NCBI GenBank assembly: GCA_016858145.1
Contig: JAEHOE010000078.1
Coordinates: forward strand, 496,001 to 560,000
Length of the DNA: 64,000 nucleotides
Reading direction: 5' to 3'
From: Edaphochlamys debaryana
Taxonomy: Eukaryota; Chlorophyta; Chlorophyceae; Chlamydomonadales
Shown: positions 35,701 through 46,750 of the stretch, piece by piece
Position numbering within the stretch: position 1 is the first letter of the stretch
How the letters are laid out: each line of letters starts with the position of its first letter
Notes under the pieces: generated by a model
Told to the model about the DNA's origin: nothing
The model's input: the letters and a program-made list of their open reading frames with translations, nothing else
Database searches by the model: none
Position numbers and translations under genes: made by a program

Positions 35701-37874
35701 CGAGACACCTAACCGCCGCCGACGCGGCGGCGGCGGTTAAGAAACTCATGTCGGTCATGGGGCTCTCCCGTACGGACCTGCACGGGCTCAAGCAGCGCCT
35801 CGACGCCCTGGCGCGAATGGCGGGCGAGGCCGGCGCACGTGCCAAAGCCAACAAGCTCGCGCACGTGACCGCCCGCTCCGCCGTCGCCGCCGCCACGGGC
35901 GTTACGGTTGCGGCGGCGCAGCCAGCGGGCGCGAGCGCGCTGCGGCCGGGCCCCGCCGCCGGCTTCGCCCCCGTCGCGCCCGGCGCGGCGCACGGCACCG
36001 AGTACGGCACCCCGCCGCCGTGGAACGTGCTGTCCGTACTGCCGGCGCCCGCCTACCTTCTCGACGTGCTGGGGTCCGAGGACCGCGGCGATGCTGACGT
36101 GTACCGCCCCGCCTGGCGCGAGTTTGACCGCTGCGCCTTGGAGCTGGGTCCCCTGGAGCCGGGGGAGCTGCGGCAGTGCCGGCTGGTGCTGCACAACCGG
36201 GGGGCACACCAGGTGCGTTGCGGACTTGCGGTGTGGGTGCAGTGGGGTGGGGTGGGGCGGGGCGGGGTGGGGTGGGGCGGTGGCATTGGACGCTTGCGGA
36301 CCGTGGCGGGCCGTGGGCCCCTGGTGTGCAGGGTAGGGTAGGGGAGGGGAGGGGGGGATGCTGGGGCAGCGCGGGAGGGGCTGTCGTGGCTTGCCCGCAT
36401 TCACCTCTGCGGACCCCATGTTCCGAAGACATGCACGCGCCAGTTCCCCCCTGAACCCCCACCCCCTCCACCCCACTTCTCCCCACCCCCTCCCACGCCC
36501 CCACCCCACCCCACCCACCCCACCCCAGATCAACATCCGTGTCGACACCTCCGCCGCGCCCTTCCTGCGCTGCGCCTACGCCGCCCTCTCGGGGGTGCCC
36601 CCGGGCGTGCCCCGCTCCGTGGAGATCACGGCGCAGCTGCACGCCCCGGGCGAGGCCGTGGGGGAGCTGCGCCTGCTCTACTCCCGCGCTTCTGGACCCG
36701 ACCAAGCAGAGCGCGAGGTCGCCATCCCGGTGTACGGCTACGTGGGCCTGCCCCCGAGCCGGGGACCAAGGAGCGACGGCCGGCGCGGACCCACGGTTCC
36801 GTCGGAGCGGTCCGCGCTGGCGGCGAGATCGCTGCGGGAGGGGCTGCTGCCGCGGGCCGTGGCGGCGGCGGCGAGGCTGGCGCCGGCGCTGCCGCGGCGG
36901 GCCTACTCGGCGAGCTCGGACCGGCCCGGCGGCGCCGGGGGTTTGGCGGGCTCAGCGCCGGGGGCCGGGGCGTCGCTGCGCGCGTCGGGGGCTGGGCAGG
37001 GGCTGACGGCGTGGACGGGATCTCAGGCCGGAACCACGTCCAGATCTGGATCTGGATCCAACTGGGCGGGGTTCGGCGGCGGCGGCAGCCTGGGCGACGG
37101 CGGCGGCAGCCTGGTATGGGCGCCCGCCACGGGCGACTACGACGCGTCGGGCCCGGCCGGGCCCGAGGCGACGGATCCTGCGTCGGGCCCGGCTGGGCCC
37201 GCCCGGCCGGTCAGCGGGCGGGCCCGGCCGCGCCCAGAGTCGGGCGTCAGTGTGGGGTCTTCGTGGGTCGGAGGCCGGGGATCCTGGAATTGGCAACAGC
37301 AGCAGCAACAGGATATGCACGCCACAGGGTCATTCCATGCCGCGCCCTTCGCGCCTGCGTCCTCGAGCGCGGCGGCCGCCGCCGCCGCGGCGGCGGCGCT
37401 GGCGGAGATGCGGCAGCGGCAGGCGCCGCCGCCGCCGCCGTCGGGGGCGCCGTCGGCGGCGCAGCACGACCTCAGCGGCGACTGGGACCGGGGGCAGGTG
37501 GACGAGCAACCGCAGGAGCAACCGCAGCCGGACTCGCCCTTCGACAAGCGGTACGGCAGGCTTGGGAGCACGACAGCGGCCGGCGAGAGGTCCGCAGGAT
37601 CTTACCACAGCGAGTCCCGGCCGCCGTACGGCGACGTGCAGCCGTACGACGCCGGAGGTGCGTCACCAGTGGCGGAAGCTTCCAGACGCTCCGCCGCGAG
37701 TTCCATGGCAGGATCCGCGGCTGGATCCGTGGCGGTTGGATCTGTAACCAACTCGCTCGCAGGCTCCGTGGCGATGCCGGGCTCAGCGGCGGGCTCCGTT
37801 GCCTCCTCAAGGCTCGCGGGATCGGCGGCGGCAGCGCCGGAGGCGATGCGTTTTAGCGGCGGCGCCGGCGGCGG

Positions 37875-37905
<31 letters not shown>

Positions 37906-38094
37906 TGGGCCCCGGGGTCGCTGGGGCGCTCTGCGTCTGGGTCTGAGGAGCGGGAGGCGGGGCTGAGGGTGGTGGACTCGTTCCCGGAGGAGGACTGGCG
38001 CGCGGCGGGGGCGGCGGGGGTGGGGGCGACGGCCTGGGCGCCCGGGGGTGCGCGGCGGGTGAGCTTCAACGACGGGTATGAGGGGGAGGCGTGA
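32764..38094 (+). CDS. Large protein with EF-hand-like segment and ASH/HYDIN-like Ig domain
   Basis: Seven exons, 32764-32996, 33166-33691, 34094-34206, 34446-34567, 34814-35037, 35241-36212 and 36529-38094, give 1251 residues in one frame. The N-terminal part is Ser/Gly-rich with an SGPGF repeat (about residues 190-215). VVCLYDAHFQAANVRGQHG begins exon 3. Exons 5-6 hold MNLSEALDLLEDLGVVPHL..DVSRIFALSRR..IRFPAFLDLFVRLA, the layout of a degenerate EF-hand pair seen in ciliary proteins. Residues about 690-810 (LGPLEPGELRQCRLVLHNRG..INIRVDT..LHAPGEAVGELRLLY) look like an ASH-type immunoglobulin domain. The last about 400 residues are Ala/Gly/Ser-rich disorder with serine-repeat SAAGSVA units. 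The likely role is a flagellar axoneme or basal-body structural protein, by inference only. Donor choice at 32996 rather than 32973 is forced by phase. Confidence 0.75.
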
Positions 38095-39122
38095 GGGCCG
38101 GGCGGTAGCGGTGACGGTGCGGCCGAATGGTTGGGGTGGTGGGGGTGCGTGGGGGCTGAGCATGCTTTCCCTGACATGCCACGACGGCGCACGGTAGGGA
38201 GCTCCTTGGTAGGGTGGAAGGGCATGCGTGCGTGGCTTGACCGGCCGCCTTGGGCCTTGAGGGGCGGTCAACGTTGGTGTGCTTGGGGCGCCGCTGCAAG
38301 GTGTGGCAGGGACTGGCGCCTTGACTGCGTTGGACCTTACCGGTATGCGAGAGGGGGCCGCATGCTGAGCCTGATGGGACTCGGATCGATGCATGCAGGC
38401 CGCGTGCGATGCGTGCGGGGCCGCAACCTATGTTGGGACGTGGGACGGTGAAAGTGTGACGAGGCCTGACCTTGGACTTTGACCGTGGATTGGCGTGGGG
38501 CATGCAGGATCTGAAAGGGGGAGAAATGAAAGGGCTCTTGGGGGCGACAAGCCGTGTTGCGTCGAGCCCGGGACTGCCGGTTGACTTGCATGGTGGTTGC
38601 ATTTGGAGGCGGCGGGTCCGTTCTTGGGAAGGCATTCATGCCTGGGGTGCATGATGGCATGGTGGGGCAGGGTTGTGAAAGGGCGCGGTTGGGTGTCGAC
38701 AAGATCAGGAGGGGGCCCAGGCTCCCAGCCTGTCCTGTTGAGAAGGCTGCAGTTGAATGTCCCTTGCCAGGTGATCCATCCCCACCAAGTCACGTTGCCT
38801 CTCAGCTGATGCCTGTGGTAGGCTTATCGACGTACGGCCGAGGGCGCCGTGTCAGTGCCCCTCCTCGGCTCTTGCTGGGCGAGGCTGGGCGCACTCAAGG
38901 TACGGCACGGTGCTGTACGGCGCACAGTACGGATGTCCTTGCAGCTGGCCTGACTGGAGTCGCATGATCCCGTGCTTTGGATGCTGGGGAGCGCATGCGG
39001 AATCGGGCTATCGGCTGCCCGACCCCACTACGGTTCTGATGCATGCTGCTCAGCGCGTGCAGATGCATCACCTGGAGTGAGCGAGGGCGCATCGACCTGT
39101 GTCGGGGAGGCGGGAGCGCAGG

Positions 39123-39127
39123 TTACA
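39123..39127 (-). terminator. TGTAA polyadenylation signal of Ro60-2
   Basis: TTACA on the plus strand, in the same context as the signal of copy 1. Here it lies about 950 bp from the stop because of the insertion. Confidence 0.45.
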
Positions 39128-39282
39128 GGAGAGGCCGTGTGATGTGCACCCCAGTGCAGCTACTGAGATTACGCAGGCTCACGTGCGCCTGACCCCCCCT
39201 CACTTCGCCCCCAATGCGTCACCACTTACGGGCATAGGTAGGTAGATGTAAAGAAGATGGGCGGCCCCAGCCCGCCCCCTAA

Positions 39283-39930
39283 CTAGACCGAACGGATCTT
39301 GTGGCCTTTCATTTGGCCGTGTTTCTTTGGGGATACTTGGCCACCGGCGGCAGGCAGCCCCGCGCGCTTGCAGGGGAGGGCAGGGGCAGGATGCGGGTTC
39401 GTGCTTCGACGGCAGCGGTCTTGCGCCGAGTTACTAGATTTAGACATTGGCCAAGCTACACGAGCCTTCTTGCCCAGCAGTCGCGATGTGGAAGCGTTAG
39501 AGCGCTCATCGGCTTGCGACAACCGGCAATGTCGTCGAGCTGAGTCCTGGACAGCCTGGAAGCCTCAAAGTGTTCCTCTTACTCATGCGTATCATCATCG
39601 AAAGCCCCCGCTGTGTGCGTGACCCTCGCCGACCGCTGTGCCCTCGCGATGGGTTTGGCACGAAGCCCAGCACCGACTTCGGACCTTCCGCCGCCCCTCT
39701 TCGATTCGGGCCTCCTTGCAAAAGCTATGAATACTCAACGAGGTGTATAGTAGCCTGGGCGGCAAGCCAAGGGCTCGTTCTGACACTTTAATAAATACTT
39801 TGACCTTCCTCGATCTCTCACAAGTCATGGCTTTCCACTGGCCTGGGAGGCGGGGGGGCCCTTCACGTCCCAACGGCCCGCGTCGCGGCCCCCCTGCGGA
39901 GTGCCCCTGCGCCGCCCGTCGCTCCGCAAA
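39283..39930. other. About 650-bp segment present only in the Ro60-2 duplicate
   Basis: In copy 1, CCCCCTA and AGTCTGTCATG are 14 bp apart; here they are about 650 bp apart. The insert is less GC-rich, has no clear terminal inverted repeat or recognisable coding domain, and could be a non-autonomous element or sequence deleted from copy 1. Confidence 0.6.
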
Positions 39931-40073
39931 TGAAAGTCTGTCATGCGCTTGCTTGGGCACTTCCCCAACATCCTGCTCTTCTCTCCTCCCCCGCCAACTC
40001 CCGTCTCGCAGCCTTCATCCGTCAACACAGCACCCACTCACGCCCCTGCCCTCGAGCGCTGCCCCCCGCCCGC

Positions 40074-42746
40074 TCACAGCCGGCCGCTCACAAAGTCCGC
40101 CACCAGCTTGGGCACCGCGCTGTCCAGACCCGCCACGTCCAGCATGCCCGGGTCGGCCGGGTCGGCGATGGAAAACTCGGTGGCGCTGAACGCAAGGACC
40201 ACGAGCTTGGCGTCGGGCAGGCCCATCTCCGCCCGGTAGCGCCGAAGCGCCTCGGACGGGTGGGTGCCGCCGTACCAGGTCTCGTTGTCGGTCAGCACCA
40301 CAAACACGTCCACCGGCAGCCGCTTCTCCAGGGCGTGCAGCATGGGCAGGGCGCAGTCGGTGTTACCCATTTCGATGGAAAAGGCCCGCTCTGTGACCTC
40401 CTCCAGCCTGTCGCTCGCCGTCAGCTCCAAGGGGACGAGGTCGCCTGAGAAGGCCATCGTCTTGACCCAGGGCTCGGTGCGCACCAGGCTCATGGCCACA
40501 GCCGCCGCAGCCTCAATGGCGGTGACGGAGGTCATGCCGGCGCAGTGGGCATCGTACATGCTGCCGCTCACGTCCAGGCCAAGCAGGTAGCGCTTGCCGG
40601 TGGGGACGCAGTTCTTGAAGGCGAGGTAGAACCCGGCCTCAAGCGCAGCCACCACCGCCCGCTCCGGCTCCCAGCGCGCCACGCCCTTCGCGCCCTGGCC
40701 TGCCCGGTAGGTGCACATGGCGTCCAGCAGGGACATGGGGTGCAGCCGGGCCGCCGCAACGGCCTTGGCGTCGCCCAGCCGCTGCGTGACCCGCGCCAGG
40801 TGCTGCGGGTCCCGCATCAGGCCCAGCTGCGTGAGGCGGCCCAGGTTGCGCACGAGGGCGGTGAGGGGCATTCCGTTCTCGAGGAAGGCGGACCACACCT
40901 CGGGGCAGCGCAGCAGGGTGGTGTCGCCCACGTGCTCGTGGCCGAAGCGGTGGCGGCGGATGAGCTCGAGGGCGGACGAGAGGGCGGCGGCGTGGGCGGC
41001 GGCGTGGGCGGCGACGGCGGCGGGGTCGGGCTCGGGCTGAGCCTGCTGGGGCTGCTCCGGCTGAGCCTCCGCCGCCGAGTCGCCGCGGCGGCGCTTGTTC
41101 TGGTTTGTGGGCTTGGGCTCCTTGACGAGGGGCGGGGGCGCACGGATGTCCTTGCGGAGGCGCTGGGCGTCCACCAGGTACTGCATGACGGGGCTCAGCG
41201 GGGCGGGGGCAGCGGAGGGGGCGGAGGGGTCGGCGGCGGGGGCTGGGGCAGCGGAGGGGGCGGAGGCGGCGGACGGAGCAGCGGCATTCTCCGCAGGCTT
41301 GGCCTTGCCCTTGCCCTTGCGCGGGGCGGGCGGCTGACCGGGCAGCGTGCCTTGGGTGACGTAGGCAAAGATAGCCTTCGTGTCTGCCATCCGCTGGGCC
41401 TCAGCCTCGGCGGCAGAGGCGGAGGCGCCCGAGCCGGCAGCGGCAGCCGAGGCAGCGGCGAGGGCCGCCAGCTCCGAGCCCGCAGCGCCACCGTCCTCCT
41501 CCACCACCACCCAGTCCTCCGACTCCTCCGCCGGCTTGGCCTCGGCAGCCTTAGCCTCCGCTGCCTTGGCCTCCGCCAGGCGGCGCTTCTGGGCTGCGTG
41601 CTGCTCGGGGTCCGGGTGGGCCAGGCGCAGGAGGTCGCCGTGGGCCCAGCCGTTGCGCTGCGAGTACTTGGTCACCTGGTAGGCCAGCGAAGCGGGGGCC
41701 TTGGCCAGGTACCACTTCGCCACAGCGCTGCGCATCACACGGCCCCAGCTGGCCTTGGCGCCCGAAACCACCGGCAGGCCGGAGCTGCCGCCTCCACGGC
41801 CACCCTGCCCGCCGCGGCCGGGGCCCTTCGCCTGACCCACAGCCGCCATGGCCGCCGCTACGTCCAGGGTGGGCTGGCCTCCCTCCGAGGCGGGCTTGCA
41901 GGCAGCCTGGGCCACGGGCCCAAGCTCCTTGCAGCGCTGCACCATCTCGAACAGGGTCGAGCCGGTGCGGCAGACGGCCTCGAGGGAGGAGAGCGCGGCG
42001 CTGCGGGTGGCGGCATCGCCCAGGCGAGCGCACAGGGCGAGGACGAGGATGCCTGCGAGGGTGGAGGGAGGCGGGGCGTGCGCGGGCGTCTTAGGAAAGA
42101 GGTCGAGAGGAGCTTGCGAAGGGACCTAGGGGAAAAGGCATACAACCGCCAAGGCATACACAACTTAATGCTCCCACTCTGCAAAGTTGATGTGCGCCCC
42201 CGTGCACCCTTTGTTCTCGCCCTTCTGTAATGCCCTTCACCCCAGCATGGTCCAGAGCCCTAGCCTGCAACCCTATGTGCTGTTCCTTACCGCGCCCCAC
42301 CCCGGCCCGCTCCCCACCTGGTCCCTGCTTGGGCGCTCGGCCCTGCGTGGAAATGTCGCGCACCTCCTTCACCACCCGCTCGCCCTGCCCCTGGGCCAGC
42401 AGGCGCAGCACGGCCTCGCAGTTGTCCAGCGTCAGCTCCTCGCGGCCAACGTAGTAGTTGTTGGCTGAGGGGGCGAGGGAGGGGTGAGGGGTGAGGGGGA
42501 TGTCAGGTGCGGGGGTGCCAGCGAGCAAGGCAGGGGCCAGGCCCAGCACGCGGGACGGGACGAAGGGTGGGATGAAGGCCAAGACCGCGACTCACCCTCG
42601 CTGCCGAGGATGATGAATCGGCGCAGTCGCCCGAAGTCATCGATTTGGTAGACGAAGCCGCCCGCGTTGTTGCGGACCTGGTCTTCGCTAATCGGCTCCG
42701 ACTGGGGCACATCGGCCACCAAAACGGCAGGCACAGCTACCTCCAT
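40074..42746 (-). CDS. RO60: Ro60 RNA-binding protein (TROVE + VWA), copy 2
   Basis: Exons 42746-42596, 42464-42318 and 42052-40074 give 758 residues, with the same intron positions as copy 1. The N-terminal TROVE motifs, the GWAHGDLLRLAHPDP segment and the VWA MIDAS (DVSGS near residue 591, NTDC replacing GTDC, LTDNE) are present. The NTDC change (copy 1 has GGTDC) and DVSGSMYDAHCAG versus DVSGSMGGAHCVG lie around the metal site; the Thr and Asp ligands are kept. The RGG segment is shorter ([11 protein letters not shown]). The Ala/Pro insertion has different repeat numbers. Both copies are open and probably expressed. Y-RNA partners were not identified. Confidence 0.95.
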
Positions 42747-43689
42747 AATGTAAGGCGAATACAACTCAAGGTCTCAGGGTGTTGACCCTAAGCGAAGCGG
42801 CAGGCTAGTCGCGAGCGAGGCGGCAGGGCCTGGCCTGGAGGGCCCGGACGACCTGCGCGTCGCGGTCTAGGCGTTTAGCTGTAAGCGACAGTTTTGAATG
42901 TACAGAAGTGGGTTGGGCTGTGTTGTGGTCACAGCGGTGGTCCAGCGGGGTTTATATCGCGATTGCGCTGGACCTGCGTTGGGCCTCACGGCATGCGGAT
43001 CGACAGTGCCCGTGCCGGCAGATCCTGGGCCCGGACGCTCAAGGCCCAGCTTCTGCCACTCTGGGCCCTCGGCAACCCGGTGGGCCCCGCTCGCGATCTG
43101 CCTGTGTGAGGATGAGCCAGGCCCAAGCCGGAGGCGTCCTGGGCCCACCCAACATTCCACACGCTGCCTCGACCGGTATGGCGTGTCCTATTGGCACAAG
43201 CCATAACTACCATACGGCATGATACTGTGTGGGCACAGGTGCGGCTTCCACTCCAGCGCTCACTCGTCCCCACGCAGACCTGACGCCAGGAGCCCGCTCG
43301 AGCCCGCCGCCTCGGCCCTCCACCGTCTGCCCGCCTCTGCCGTACGTCAGCTGCCTGGCGCATGCAACGATACAGGTTACAAACTGATCGGGGTGGGGGC
43401 TTCCAGGCACACGGGGTGGGGGCTTCCAGGCACACAGTGAAGTTACCACGAGTGGTGGGGCCACGCCAGGCAGGACATGAAGAGGACTGTGCGGTCCCTG
43501 CAGGGTCCCTGACCTCAAAGTCACAGGGAGGGCGGCGGGGTGGGGGCTGAGGGGACTGTGGGCTTGGCCCCACGCACGAGAAGCGTAGAGAGCAGCAACG
43601 GAGGGAGGAGCCACTCCGCTGAAAGAACTTCAAGCACGGGGGTCAACGGGTGGCATGCGTGTGTGGCCTGCTGACAGGACCGGCCTGGC
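42747..43689. promoter_or_regulatory. Divergent upstream region of Ro60-2 and PDZ copy C
   Basis: 42747-43202 matches the Ro60-1 upstream flank. 43203-43689 is unique and holds a short direct duplication (GGGTGGGGGCTTCCAGGCAC at about 43391 and 43414). No gene is supported. Confidence 0.5.
42939..42974 (-). promoter_or_regulatory. Hairpin enclosing a TATA box, upstream of Ro60-2
   Basis: Same 9-bp stem (GGTCCAGCG/CGCTGGACC) and TATAAA as at 14176-14211. Confidence 0.4.
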
Positions 43690-44078
43690 GCGGGGCAGTG
43701 AGGGGGCCGGGCCCAAGGGGCACGGCGGCACGGGGCGGCCTGGGCCCGTGCAAGGAGCGGGCGACACGGGAGAAGCCCGGCGGAAGGCTCAGCGGTCACA
43801 GTCGAGTAAGCCGGGTGCCGGGAAGCGTGAGAGGCCAGAGCGGCTCCGAAGCAGCTAAGGGCATCGCTCTTAGCAGCGGACAGGGCGGCATCGCGGAAAG
43901 GCGGGACGACGCCGACGGCCCAACCGAGCAACCAGCCGGTACATGGCGCCGACAGCTGCCGTACCGCCTCCGAGCCGGGCCGCCCCTTCTTAAGCCGACA
44001 CCGCGCTTCCCAGACTCAACCGCAACCGCTCAGCTCTATTACACATCACACAGCTCCCAAGGCAAGCAACCAGTAACC
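43690..44078 (+). promoter_or_regulatory. Conserved upstream block of the PDZ-like gene family
   Basis: About 390 bp closely matching the upstream segments of copies A (9442-9817) and B (10565-10941), from GGGCCGGGCCCAAGGGGCAC to the ATG. The far end matches copy A for about 20 bp more than copy B. Confidence 0.7.
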
Positions 44079-45339
44079 ATGTCTGCCTCTTCGTGCGTTC
44101 TGCGATGCCACAGCAAGCCCGTCCCGGCCGTCCGTCGCGGGCCTCGCGCCCCCCGCGCCCTTCCTGCTGCTCCTGCTATGTATGCTCGGACGATGTGGTC
44201 GGTCATGTGCTCGGGGTCCGGCAGCCTCGACCAAGTGCAGAATGGGGATGTCGAGGTAGAGCTCGCGGCAGCACTACACAACATTTCCCAGGTGCCACTG
44301 CAATATGTGATGGTTGATAAGCCAGTTGCCGGCCTGTCGTCTGCATTGGCGGCGCTTACGGAGAAAACTGGCATTCATGCGCCCCCCCAAGGTACGTCGC
44401 GACGCCCGCGAGCACCACCAGGCGTGTAGCGAGCACCATATTGTAGCAGAAAACAGTTGTATGGGAACCGTACAGCGGAACCGTACAGCGGAACCCGTTG
44501 AGCTGCGGCCGTCCAACCAACCCGTTGCGCGTTTCTATGTTCCTACCCAGCCTGCATACCATACCATGGTGTGTGCTGACTTGTGCTGTCACTGCCTCCA
44601 TTGCCTCAGCGTCTCCGGCTGTGGCCAGAGCCCCGGCCGCTGTGGCCGAGGAGGCTGAGGAGTCGGACACGGTCCGTGTGACGCTGCCGGCGGCGCCCCT
44701 CCACGGCATCAGCCTCGAGCAGCGCACCCCCGGAGGCCCTGGTGAGCGAGCCGCGGAGAGGGGGGATGTGGGTCGGGGCGCAGGCGAGGATCGGAGCATT
44801 TAGGGCAGGGACAGGGGGTCTGAGGCTTTAGGGCTCTTGCTCCACCGCTGTCTCGCTCATCTGGCCATGCTCTGACCCTCACCCCCGCCTTTCGCTGTGC
44901 GTGTGCCTCCCTCTCTCCCCAGTGACCATTGCCGCCGTGTCCCCTTCCGGCGCCGCTGGCAAGAGCGCATGGGTCAAGCCGGGCTGCGAGCTGGTCCGCT
45001 GCTCCCGAGGTGAGGGGCTGGGTGTGCAACGGCAGCCCATGCAAGGGGAGGGAAACGGGTTGGGAAAGCCCAGCAGGTGGCTCCGGTCAGCTTTGTGTGT
45101 GCTCTTCACCGTGCAAGTACAGTCGTGTCCTATGCCGGTACAGCTCCCAGTGTCCTTACTCGAACCCCTGTTCCTTGCCTCCCGGCCCGTCCCTTGCAGC
45201 CCTGAACGTGGCCGGCTGCTTCGAGGCCATTGACTTTGAGTGCGCCGGCCAGGAGCTGGGCGAGGTGCTGAGCGCCCTGGCCTCCAACGCCCGCTGCGGC
45301 CTGGAGGGGCTGACACTGGTGCTCAGGGAGGCGCTCTGA
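44079..45339 (+). CDS. PDZ-like domain protein, copy C (mosaic)
   Basis: Exons 44079-44391, 44610-44741, 44923-45009 and 45200-45339 give 223 residues. The N-terminal 51 residues and exons 2-4 are nearly identical to copies A and B. Residues about 52-104 are strongly diverged (QVQNGDVEVELAAALHNISQ against QGISSIADSGLPAGLDCLSQ) but keep PLQY..V.KP. Intron 1 is diverged as well, up to about 44565. The frame, splice phases and length are preserved, so it is an intact gene. The PDZ-like C-terminal domain is unchanged apart from AAGK for AAAK and AIDF for AVDF. Homology with A and B ends just after the stop. Confidence 0.8.
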
Positions 45340-46750
45340 GGGGCCAATGCAATGTGCAGCTAGCTCTGAGGGGCGGCGGGATCTACACGTGGCGGGGGGC
45401 TCCGCCTGCCTCTGTCCCGGAGCATGGCAGGTACTGGGCAGCAGCCCTGGCGCTGGTGGGTATTATTCTGATCTGCTCCCATGGTCCTCACAACCAGTGC
45501 CGCTTGTTACAGCGCCGCCATGCGCATGACGTCATGTACAATGTGTGAAGGCGTTTTGCAATGTTGCATGCCCTGGGCTCTGTTGTGCCACGAGCACCGG
45601 GTACAGCAGGCGGGGTTGTATCGCCAATCTATCTAGGTACGCATTGACCTTTGCTGTTTATGTTCTTTATACAACTGTATGAGTGGCAACAAGAGTGGCC
45701 AGAAAGTAGACACGTCGGGATCTGTTTTACACTCCCTCCCGCGGCACCCCGATAGATGGAGCACTTCTGTGTGCAACCCATTCGCACAGTAGTAGTTCAT
45801 ACAGCGAGGATGAACTCTGATGTACGTGCGTTGTCTGTTGCTGGCAGGTGTTGGCTGCTTGCATGCTTCCGGGCGATAGCGGACAGGGCTTTGTGTGATG
45901 TGACACTGCCGCAGAGCTAGCGCCTACCTACCACCGCTACCACTATGTACATACCTTCTCTTACCGGCGCTGTGAATGCGCCGGACACGCCGGACACGTT
46001 GGCTTGCCCCAGCCTCCGCCGGCACGGCGGAGCAGGGGCTACGGTTATGCAGTCACGTCGCAGGGCGCCCCGTTGGTGATTCATGCGAAATTGGATACCT
46101 TGGGTGTTCGGAAGTTCAAGCGTCGCTGACCCGCTGAGGGGCCCTCGCCGCCCCGTGCCGGCGGAGGCTGGGGCAAGCCACCCCCATGGGTCCGGGCCAC
46201 AGGGTGTCTCTGTCGTCTGTCCTTACGTGTCCCCATCTGCACAACGTCGCAAGGTGTCGTGCCCCACGTACAGTGCCCTGCAAGCAGCCTTCCGCCGCTC
46301 CTGGCCTGCGCCTGTAAGGCTGGGGCTGGGCGAGGGGTTGAAGCCTTCCGTGGGCAGGGAAGCGTGTGTCCCTCGCGGCGGCGGGGCGGGGGGCGGGGAG
46401 GGGCGCGGAAGAGGGGGCAGGGTGCGGCCCGCGGGGGAAGGGGATGGGGCGGGCGGGGTGGGGATCGCGCAAGTGTGACGGGCGCGATGGGCCGCGAGTC
46501 ACCGCAATACCCGCTTATACACACATCGGCGTCTTTCGCGTGCTCCTCGCACACAGCACCTGATGGCACGCGGACGCCCCTGACAGCCTTTCACGTTCGC
46601 AGACCAAAACCTGCCCGACAAGACGCGTATGCCATCGCCTTTACACGCAGAAACCATCGTGCTTGACCTGCTTGCTTCATCAAGCCAACATACAACTCTG
46701 CGCCGGTCAACGCGTGACCGCCCGCATCCAATTGCTTCGACCTAGCCAAG
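45340..46750. other. Intergenic region, no gene supported
   Basis: 3' flank of copy C and 5' flank of phosphomannose isomerase. The first part is AT-richer and the part after 46100 is G-rich. No spliced frame was found. Confidence 0.45.

Larger units (their letters stand above)
38095..40073. other. Intergenic region with part of the Ro60 duplication
   Basis: No gene is supported. 38790 onward is the downstream flank of the Ro60-2 duplicate. 39283-39930 is private to this copy. Confidence 0.5.
38790..43202 (-). repeat. Segmental duplication, copy 2 (contains Ro60-2)
   Basis: Inverted homologue of 13951-17805. The sharp edge is at GGCACAAGCC (43193-43202). Coding and upstream sequence are closely similar; the downstream part is more diverged and interrupted by an insertion. 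Confidence 0.85.

Noticed and set aside
39299..39622. Possible gene inside the Ro60-2-specific insertion
   Set aside because: Short frame beginning with Trp/Phe/Cys-rich sequence, with no domain or splice support.
40545..42230. 561-codon open frame antisense to Ro60-2
   Set aside because: It mirrors the codon bias of a strongly conserved sense gene, and the matching frame in copy 1 is broken into smaller pieces.
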